From contig QANT01007692.1 in assembly GCA_003254885.1 (NCBI GenBank), positions 1 to 27,020 of the forward strand: a DNA stretch of 27,020 nucleotides, read 5' to 3'. Each line of letters starts with the position of its first letter. The stretch's first letter is position 1. Both the position numbers and the translations under genes were made by a program. Positions 1 to 7,862 of the stretch are shown one piece after another. Below the pieces are notes generated by a model, which was not told the origin of the DNA, ran no database searches, and saw only the letters and a list, made by a program, of their open reading frames with translations. The DNA is from Purshia tridentata (lineage: Eukaryota; Streptophyta; Magnoliopsida; Rosales; Rosaceae).

Positions 1-599
1 TAAGTTTTTGGGACTAGTTCAAGTGGTAAAAGATTACTCTGTTTTTTTCCCTATTAAAAAAACCTCTTCACAGTTCATACTTCATAATAGTGAGGTTAGA
101 ACTAGAATTTAGAAAGCCAATCATACATATGGAAAACACTATTCAGTTCGTTCCATTCAGTGGGTTGGCATTTTTTTTGGAAGTCACAAACACTTGTGTT
201 GAGAGAGAGAATCCCGTATCAGGAAATTAAGGACTTTCACGATGGTTTATAAAGTATTGGCCTCTTTGTTCTTTATTAATTTGATTTTGGGTTGAATTTA
301 TCAGTTTTCTTCATCATGAGGTGCCATGAATAAAATAAATAATAAATTATTCCCAAAGACAAAAAATTCTTAACTGAAAATACACTAAAAAAATTAAAAA
401 GACAGTAGGTTAATTTTTTTTTTCTCATTTTGACCTATTAGGTCAAGTACCCTAAAATAAAATAAATGTATATGGAATGAAAAAGAAAACAACCGGTATA
501 AATGTACTTTAAAATAAATTTTGCGGTAAAATCAGCAATTTTAAAAACTGAATAAAGGCCCCAATTCTTGTCTCCCACGGCACCTCAGTAACTGAATAA
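1..599. other. AT-rich intergenic stretch, no gene seen
   Basis: No convincing reading frame was found on either strand. The sequence is AT-rich with poly-A and poly-T runs. Bases 15-26 resemble a Pol III A box, but no good B box follows at the usual spacing. This is probably intergenic DNA upstream of the exon that ends at 679. Confidence 0.5.
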
Positions 600-679
600 C
601 GGCCATCATCTCCATCTCTCCTGAAAGTGCAAGCTCTGTGCTTAGAGAGAGCTTCCAAGACTCCAAGGCTGTTCTTCGG
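600..679 (+). other. Possible 5' untranslated exon
   Basis: A purine/pyrimidine-mixed stretch ends in a strong plant donor, TTCGG|GTAAGG, with the GT at 680-681. It has no usable ATG, so it reads as a 5' untranslated exon. A possible acceptor (CAG at 1258-1260) lies four bases before the MADS start codon at 1265, and another (CAG at 2016-2018) opens the next exon. Either would make this the leader of the gene or genes that follow. The exon start is a guess. Confidence 0.35.
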
Positions 680-1008
680 GTAAGGTTCCCACTTCCCAAC
701 AAAGCTCTAAGCCCTTTTGAATTTGTATTCTGGGTACGATCATATCATTGAATTCTTGTTCTATTGATTTTGGAACTGATCATATCATATTCTGCTGAAG
801 AAGTGAATTATTTTTTTCATTTCCATTTATAATTCAGTTCTTGATGAATACCCTGGTCCCTAGTTCTCCTTTGCGATGCCATTGGTCTATTTGATCTTTT
901 TGTTGAGCTATGCAACCTTTGTCATGCTTCTGTCAAATGGGTTTTCTTGAGCCTATGGAACTGTTTGATTGCCCCAATTGATTTGGGCTTGGTTACAAGT
1001 TCATATTT

Positions 1009-1245
1009 TTCATGTCAGTAGCCTACAAATTTGGTAAATGAATAATCCTGGTCTCAAATTTTGATTTTCATGTTCAGAATTAGATACTTTTTCTTTTGGA
1101 AATAATTTCATGTCTGTTTTTTACAAAGTTGGCAAACAAATAACAGGCTTTCATGGTTCAGCAAATTCATTTTCATGTTTCTATGTCCGGATAGCACTTA
1201 TATTTTACCTATTCTTGTCGTAATTGGTTTTCATGGTTCACCACC
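1009..1245 (+). repeat. Diverged short repeats upstream of the MADS start
   Basis: Two roughly 45-bp segments beginning TTTCATGTC (about 1009-1053 and 1107-1150) are similar. Each is followed by an ACAAA-TTGG-AAA-AATAA pattern. A shorter pair, GCTTTCATGGTTCAGCA (about 1147) and GTTTTCATGGTTCACCA (about 1227), lies closer to the start codon. Divergence is high, so these are old duplications or simple T-rich similarity. Confidence 0.4.
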
Positions 1246-1264
1246 CCACAATGCACTCAGCACA

Positions 1265-1720
1265 ATGGGAAAGAGGAAGATTCCCATAGAGAAGATCGAG
1301 AACAAGCAGAATCGCATGACCTTCTCAAAGAGAAGAAAGGGCCTCTTCAAGAAAGCCCAGGAGCTAACAAACTTCTCTGGCTCATCCATTGCCATTCTCG
1401 TGCTCTCTCAGGCCGGTCGACCTTACATCCATGGCTCTCCTTCCTTTGACTGTGTGGTTGGCCAGTTCCTCTGCACCACCACTGCTGGCTCTTCCACCAT
1501 CACTGCTGGATCTTTCCAAGACACATTGAAGGCTTTGTTGGACTTTGACATTGAAGGTTGTGACAATGTGGAAGAGCTCATGGCTTTGATAAGTAACCTG
1601 GAACAAGTCAGAAAGAGGGTGGCTGATAGAAGAATGGCCATGATGGACTTGAAGTTAGTGCAGTCTCTTTTTTATTTTTTATTTCCAATTACCTTGTTTT
1701 ATATAATTGATGGGATTTAG
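1265..1720 (+). CDS. Type I (M-alpha) MADS-box transcription factor, AGL62/AGL61-like
   Basis: The product is predicted to be a nuclear DNA-binding transcription factor. The MADS domain fills residues 1 to about 58: it starts MGKRKIPIEKIENKQNRMTF, then has the basic SKRRKGLFKKAQEL segment and the SIAILVLS beta strand. This form, with a following SFDCVVGQFL region, is typical of the AGL62/AGL61 type I group, which in Arabidopsis acts in female gametophyte and endosperm development. The start at 1265 is chosen because MGKRK is the usual beginning; an upstream in-frame ATG at 1175 would add 30 unrelated residues. A helical region (about residues 85-130) ends in RMAMMDLK. After that the frame turns into hydrophobic intron-like sequence and stops at 1720, so the true end may be a splice at AA|GTTAGT (about 1653). 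No K-box is present. The domain call is certain; the 3' structure is not. Confidence 0.8.
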   Translation: MGKRKIPIEKIENKQNRMTFSKRRKGLFKKAQELTNFSGSSIAILVLSQAGRPYIHGSPSFDCVVGQFLCTTTAGSSTITAGSFQDTLKALLDFDIEGCDNVEELMALISNLEQVRKRVADRRMAMMDLKLVQSLFYFLFPITLFYIIDGI

Positions 1721-1797
1721 GCTTTTCGTTTGAATATGTTGGCATTGGTATAAATGTTGAGTAAACCACAATGATATACAATGCATCTTCCTTTTTC

Positions 1798-3180
1798 TAT
1801 TGAAACAGCATTTGCTTTGTTGTAGCCAAAGCTTTGTCAGAAGTTGAGTGCTTATTTTGTACTAACCTTTAGATCAGTGCTTGTACTTGAGTGAACTGTA
1901 CATATATAGATGGGATGCTTTTTAATGCTTTGATAAAAATATTTATGAATCTCGATCCATTTATTTTCTTGAGGAGTAATTGGTCATCAGGTGATCTGAC
2001 AATTCTATAACTCTACAGTGAAGGAACACCGAATTGTAGTTCCACCCTCTGTTGCAAGAACTACAAAATCTCAGTACCGAATGTTGTTATGCCATCAATT
2101 TCTGTTGCTGAAGGTTTAGTTTTAAAAATAGTCATTTCTGTCTATCATACTTATTAAAAGAGAAAAATTATCAGTATGGTGTATTTAGCAATTTGACATT
2201 TGGATCTATTTTACTGACAGGAGAAGAGAAGGACGATAAAATTGATGAGGAGAAGAAACAAAATATTAGTGCCAGCTCAATCCCTAGGCCTCATGCTCTC
2301 TTATCCAGTCCTGGTAATTTCTTTTCCTTCTTTATATAGATCTAGCTATTTCATGCATTCAGGCTTCATGGTTTGCACTTATCTAGTGATTGATGTCCTG
2401 ATATAGATTCTCAGGAACTTATATAGGACCCTTTAAGAATTAGAGCATACTGACATTCCAACTGCAATGATATTCTTCAATACCAAGAATTTGTCAACCA
2501 TTGTACAACCAAGACAAAGGCTTGTCTTATTTTCAATGAACCCCTTAAAGTGATGGAGATGTAATTATATTTGACGAAATCCCAAAATAATTAACATGTT
2601 TCTTCTTGATAGATTGAAGAAATTACCATAAACGATTTTAGTTTGATTTTTGGTACTTGAAACAGCAGCAGTGTTGAAAGTTGTATGCATGTTTCAGTAA
2701 CGTCGCATTAGTCTATCTATATGTACTACATATGATCCAACTTTTTGAACAATCTATTTGCTTACCATGAAGTCCTCTTAACGTCTCATTTGTTCATTTT
2801 GTTACCAGAAAAAGATACAGTGATGGGAAATAAAAACAGGATCAAAGCAGAACGGCCATCACCTCTGAAGAATCAGCACTTGACTCAGAAATTGACATAC
2901 AAATCTTTTTCATGCTATTAACTAAAAATTCTATAGGAACAACAAAGTCCAAGGGGGATCTGGATGAGAACTGTCTTAGGGAAATCAAGCTTTGTTTGAA
3001 ATTTAGTATTTACTTTATAATTGCCATTTGATTGGTGCTCATTGAGTGAACTACACTGATACGGAACGTATCGTCCTTTTTTGATGGAGCAGCATGTGCT
3101 TTGTTTTAACCAAGCTCTGTGAGAATTTGTGTTTGTTTGTAATAACCATTAGACCAGTAATCATGCTTGATAGATTGGAT
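1798..3180 (+). repeat. Diverged direct repeat flanking the three-exon segment
   Basis: About 1798-1920 and 3082-3180 share a common order of words: an AGCAT-TGCTTTGTT start, CCAAGCTTTGT-like and AGAA-TTG segments, then TTAGA-CAGT and CTTG. A third short match (CAGTATGTGCCTTGTT) lies near 3200. Identity is only moderate by eye. This suggests an old local duplication around the exons between them. Confidence 0.4.
2019..2921 (+). CDS. Three phase-matched exons of an unrecognised protein
   Basis: I infer exons 2019-2113, 2221-2313 and 2809-2921. Each has AG before it, the first two have GT after, and all junctions keep one open frame of about 100 codons ending at TAA (2919-2921). The peptide contains KISVPNVVMPSIS, a lysine/glutamate-rich EEKDDKIDEEKK stretch, RPHALLSSPEKD, and a basic GNKNRIK segment. 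I do not recognise the family. The SSPE-D-GNKN-R pattern looks like a conserved motif rather than random translation. The first exon begins in phase 2, so it needs an upstream exon. The MADS frame spliced at about 1653 supplies exactly that phase; the leader exon ending at 679 is the alternative. A further possible exon starts at 2937 (GTTKSKGDLDENCLREIK). Confidence 0.5.
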
Positions 3181-3789
3181 CTTCCATTTATGTTGCAACA
3201 GTATGTGCCTTGTTAGTAATTGTTTTTCACATAATAGAATTCACATAACGTTGAAAATTTTGTACAATTCATATGATTGTCCTTATTTTTCTAAATTGTT
3301 ACTTCAATTTTCTTTTATTCTGATATTAGCATTCACATACAACTCTCATTGTATTGTTTTAAGTGCTGTCAGACACTTATAACCAAATTAGCATAATAGT
3401 ATGGCATCAAGTAGTCACTCCTCTTTGGACCTCAGAAAGAATGTTGCATTATAAAAGCCAGTTTACAAAACCCATTTTCTTTTTCCAGGAATAATAGAGT
3501 ACAGGTTTGATCTTTACATGCTGGCTGCCCATTTAAGACCACCTTCTTTGTTGCGCTTGTGAAAGGATCACTAAAGCTATATTACTGAACACCCAGTATG
3601 TAGATGGTTTTTTTGTTATATTAACATATGATATATTCATATCAGACAATCCATAAATCACCACCCAAATTTACCAGGTCCTCATTAGCCTATGAAAAAA
3701 TACATTGACATCTTCCTTGGTTTTTGGTCAATCCACGGGGCATAGGCATGAGCAACAAAACCTCAGCCATAATATATATCCTGTGAAAC
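2960..3789. other. AT-rich intergenic stretch, no gene seen
   Basis: Apart from the possible small exon starting at 2937 and the diverged repeat around 3082-3200, no coding signal is visible. The segment nearest 3780 probably contains the 3' untranslated region of the minus-strand PPR gene. Confidence 0.45.
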
Positions 3790-5950
3790 TTACAAAATGT
3801 TTTTTGAAATTTTAGTCTCAATCTCTATATGCAGCAACTCTAATAGATAATAGATCCTACTAAATTTGGGGTGAGATTTGTCCCCCGAAAGAAATACATA
3901 CCCAATGTTGTTTACCTCAATCCAACTGCACCCCGGTTGCTTCTTGATTCCTTTCTCTTTCATTCTTGCCAAAATCCTTCCAGCATCTTCTCTTCTTCCC
4001 CTACTCAAATACATTTCTGCCAAAATCAAATATACACCAGAGTTATCAGGCTCCATCTCCAAAACCCTCTCGCCGGCTATCTCACCCAACTCAAAATTCT
4101 TGTGGATTCTGCTGGCTCCAAGTAACGCCCCCCAAACACTTGTAGGAATTTTAAATCCATCTGCTCTCATTTGATCTAAAAAACTTGTCGCCTCATCTAT
4201 AAGTCCAAATCTCCCCAACAAATCAACTATACATGTATAATGCTCAGTTGTAGGTTGAAGAAAATACTTGGCTTTCATCATATCAAAGTAGCATCTACCT
4301 TGGTCCACCAACCCTGCATGACTACAAGCCGATAGAACACTGACAAAGGTTATATGATTGGGTTGAACATCTGTTGATCTCATCTGTTCAAAAATTTCCA
4401 AAGCTACTATGCCATTCCCATGGTGAGCACACCAACCCTGCATGACTACAAGCCGATAGAACACCGACAAAGGTTATATGATTGGGTTGAACATCTGTTG
4501 ATCTCATCCGTTCAAACATTTCCAAAGCTACTATGCCATTCCCATGGTGAGCAAATCCACAGATTATAGAATTCCAAGAAATTACATTATGACTTGGCAT
4601 GGACGAAAATTCCAATAAAGCAGAATCCATGTTCCCACATCTTGCATACATGGTAATCATAGCATTGGAAACTGCAATGAAGTGATCAAATCCTGCTTTT
4701 ACTATGTGTGCATGAGTTTGTCTACCAAGGTGTAAGGTTGGTAAGTCTGAACAGATTGTCAAAACACTTGTAAATGTAGATTTGTCTGGGGAAGGCCCTG
4801 ATTCTTTCATTCTTATAAAAAGCTTCAAACCTTCTTCACCATGATCATTTTCACTTAATCCAAATATTGTGGCATTCCATGCAGCTGTATCTCGTGTTGG
4901 CATTAACTCAAAAATTTCATTTGCACTGCCAATCTCTCCAATTCCACAATATCCAACAATCATGTTTGTCCACGATATAACATCTTTGTAAGGGTATTTC
5001 TCAAGAAAAGCATGAGCTTCTCTAATGAGCCCATTTCTTATTAATTTCAAAATGATCGAGTTCCACATTTTTGGACATTTCTCGTGCATCTCCATGAAAA
5101 GCTTCATGGCATCATTAACTCTATGAACCCTGACCAATCCATTTACCATTTCAGTCCAAGATTCAAAATCCCGCTCAGGCATCTTTTGAAACAACCCCTC
5201 TGCATTTTCAATATATCCGTTTTCTATATACCCAACCATCATTGCATTCCAAGCCTGAACGTCCCTCACAGGCATGTCATCAAAGAGCTCACGGGCCTCA
5301 ACAACCCGTCCTGCACTAGCATACCCCGAAATCATTATAGTCCAAGAGGCCAAATCTCGAACACTCATTCGCTTAAAATACATTTCAGCCAAATCAAACT
5401 CTCCACATTTCACAAGTCCCCCGACCACCAAGTTCCAAGAAACCACATCCTTCAAAGGCATCCCATCAAACACTTGTACCGCTTCACCCATCATCCCATT
5501 ACGAATATACCCGGAAACCATCGAATTCCAAGTAACAACATCTCTAAAACTCATCCCATCAAAAACTTGCCTTGCACCATCCACATCCCCACATTGCATC
5601 AACCCAGAAATCACCGTGTTATACGAGAAAACATCACGCTCAGTCATTCGATTAAACAAATCCACTGCACTTTGGAACTGCCCATTTAGAAAGTAGCCAC
5701 GAATCATGGCATTCCACGTGATGGTGTTTCTGTGAGGCATTTTGTCGAACAGCTTCTGGGCTTCTTTGACAAAGCCATCCCGCATGTAGGATGAGATTTT
5801 GGAGTTGAGGGGCTTTAGGTTGGTGTAAGTTGTTGTGGTTTGGTGCTGTCTAAAGGAATTTGCGGTCGCGGTAGAGAGTGATCTGGTGAGATGTGGAGAG
5901 AAGATTCGACTGAGCTTGAGCTGAGGAGTGAGGCACCAGAAGTAGAGCAT
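3790..5950 (-). pseudogene. PPR protein (PLS class with E/E+ tail), frame broken by a 124-bp tandem duplication
   Basis: PPR proteins bind organellar RNA and guide editing, splicing or stability. Reading from 5950, the first residues (MLYFWCLTPQLKLSRIF, then RSLSTATA) look like a mitochondrial or plastid presequence, so this ATG is preferred over the one at 6001. Many repeats of the W-N-M-I-x-G-Y / A-x-x-x-F-x-x-M-P-x-R-D type follow. This frame stops at 4388 after SACSHAGLV. The C-terminal part (E and E+ motifs, GCSWIEVNNIGYVFLSGDKSHP) continues in another frame from about 4470 to 3790. No DYW domain is present. The break coincides with a duplicated 124-bp unit, which is not a multiple of three. 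Without the duplication the two halves join in register. The truncated product of about 520 residues would lack the last repeat and E region. An assembly artefact is possible. Confidence 0.85.
4306..4553. repeat. 124-bp tandem duplication inside the PPR gene
   Basis: Copy 1 is 4306-4429 and copy 2 is 4430-4553, with a period of 124. By eye they differ at about three positions (for example ACACTGACAAAGG versus ACACCGACAAAGG), so the event is recent. It encodes the HHGNGIVALE...SACSHAGLV stretch twice and shifts the frame by one base. Confidence 0.95.
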
Positions 5951-6001
5951 ACTCCATATCACTTGAACGGAATACGCGGGAACGGGAATAAGCGTATGCA
6001 T

Positions 6002-6490
6002 TTGTATCTTGGGCCGTTATCGGATGTGCTCCACTTCGGCCTACTACATTGGTCGGGCTGGGTATGTGGTCTTGGGCTTTTTCGGCTCTAAGGGTTGAAA
6101 GAGCCAGGTCGAGTCGATAGGATGGGCCAATTGCGATATCAAAAGTATTGCTAACTGGAGAAATTATTATGCATAACCGATTCACTAACACGATAAAATT
6201 ATTAGTATACGTTATTAGTATTATACCTATAAATATATTTATCGTCCAATAAAAGCTCTATATGTTAAATTAATTACACTAAATGGCAATATATCGATTA
6301 TATCCACATAACTTGGAGTTAAGTTGTCCATGACTCTAAAAATAGGTGAAGGTTAAGAGAATAATTTGGGTGGTATAGTTCTACTAAGTTATCATGTTGA
6401 CGTGGAGAAACCTACTGCTCATAACAAGCCACATGTTAATTATTTATATTCTCAAAATATGATGTATATTGAAAAGTACAAATTATTAAT
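6002..6490. other. Region upstream of the PPR gene, no gene seen
   Basis: This should hold the promoter of the minus-strand PPR gene in its first 200-300 bases. The rest is AT-rich with no coding signal. The final eight bases (6483-6490, TTATTAAT) are the left copy of a target-site duplication. Confidence 0.5.
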
Positions 6491-7233
6491 GAGTGACAAT
6501 ATTTCCACCTCTCTTATTTTTTTACCCACCTTATTATCCCACCCTCCATTAAATTTTTTTTAAATGTTAATCTACTCATCTCACCCCCATTATTCCAAAA
6601 CTGCCCTTAACTTTCTTCTTCCTTTTGCATTCCCTTCTTCCTAAACCTAAACCTAACCCTAAATCTAGAAGAATAAAAAATAAAAAAGCTAAGATGACAG
6701 AAGTAACCAATTAATTTTACACAAATTCTACACAAATTACCAATTAACGAAGTTCTTATTTGTTATCCTAGTTAGTAATCCCTAAAAAGTATTAATTATA
6801 ATAATCACTACATATCACTTATTTGTCAATGGGCATATATATTTTAAATGGGTTAGATAATAATATGGGATTATGAGCCCGTTCTGCTTAATTTGATGAA
6901 GAACATTATAACTGTGGTGAAAAATTTATTTGCAGAATTTTGATATTGAATTAATATTGCAACTTTAATCTTTTTTTTTTCATATTGTAATTTTGATATA
7001 TACATTTAAGATATTATGGTTTTGAAATATGGAGCCAACTTTCAAGAGAATTGAGAGGTGCTTGGGAGTACGTACTGTAGTGCAATGCCATTTCCATGAC
7101 AGCTAGCTTTAGGTTTCTTCAATTTTTTAGCGTGTTCCTTTTAGTAATTTTATTAAAAGGTTAAATTGTAATTTTCTTTTTCTTAAAAAACTGGGTGGGA
7201 AAATAGGATTGGTATGTGGAAATAGTACCACTC
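6491..7233. mobile_element. Probable non-autonomous TIR transposon (hAT-like by target-site length)
   Basis: The left end reads GAGTGACAATATTTCCACC. The right end, reverse-complemented, reads GAGTGGTACTATTTCCACA, matching at about 15 of 18 positions. Further in, both sides again share a TATT-TCCCACCC segment (about 6531-6546 and 7190-7205), so the inverted similarity reaches roughly 50 bp. Identical 8-bp flanks TTATTAAT sit at 6483-6490 and 7234-7241. There is no transposase frame in the 743 bp. An 8-bp duplication points to hAT-like transposition, although the terminal bases are not the classic CA(G)G form. Confidence 0.6.
6640..6664 (+). repeat. Short telomere-like repeat
   Basis: Three to four degenerate units of CCTAAAC / CCCTAAA lie in a row and include one AACCCTA core (telo-box type). 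It lies inside the proposed TIR element and is too short to be a true interstitial telomere block. Confidence 0.6.
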
Positions 7234-7241
7234 TTATTAAT

Positions 7242-7862
7242 TTATGACTTTTCATGAGTGATTAGTTCCATCACATAAACATGATAATCTAGTATGACTT
7301 TCCCGCCTAAGTTTTTCTCGAAGGTGAAAGGTAGATGAAGGTGAAGGGTAGATGAAGTCCTTCTAATTTAGTAAAAGAAAAATCAGGCACACGTAATACC
7401 GCGTTATATGAATCAATCAACTTAAAAAAAAACTTTTATGTACCGAGCGTATACACTTATACTCTTATAATATTTGTTCACATGCTAATCATGTGACCAT
7501 TTATTGTGAAAATGAAAATGTATACCTGTAAAACTTTTTCTCATCAACCAAAAGCCTCCAGGACCCAAGAAAAGAGTAAAACTATAACTCTGGAACAGTC
7601 TGATCCACATTGACCCTTATTTTTTTGGGCAGACTGGATTAGAGATTGGACATGGACATACCTTATCCCCCCATATATCTCTTGCCCTCTGACTGGACAA
7701 AATCTGCCCACATCAGCTTAGATTACCTTACACAATCACACGTACCCCTACCCCCCTCTTTTCCTCAATCACACCCTCTTTCAAGTTTCAACAACTGCAG
7801 AAACTAGGAACCACCAGAATTAACCACCATCTCCTCTGCCTCACTCACAAGTCACAACCACC
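7242..7862 (+). promoter_or_regulatory. Upstream region of the chloroplast RNP gene
   Basis: No coding signal is seen. The last 150 bases are C/A-rich and look like a plant 5' leader, ending in a favourable start context (ACCACCATGGC). A CCATATATCTC stretch near 7671 could serve as a TATA element, about 190 bases before the ATG. Transcription start not determined. Confidence 0.35.
7323..7356 (+). repeat. 17-bp unit repeated twice in tandem
   Basis: GGTGAAAGGTAGATGAA (7323-7339) is followed directly by GGTGAAGGGTAGATGAA (7340-7356), with one mismatch. It is upstream of the RNP gene and of unknown role. Confidence 0.85.

Noticed and set aside
15..105. Pol III A-box-like string at 15-26 (TAGTTCAAGTGG) and a weak B-box-like string at 94-104, possible tRNA-derived SINE
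   Set aside because: The B box has several mismatches, spacing is wider than usual, and no tail or target duplication was found.
5084..5696. Plus-strand frames of 201 and 140 codons over the PPR gene
   Set aside because: The minus strand shows clear consecutive PPR motifs here; the plus frames repeat only because the PPR units repeat.
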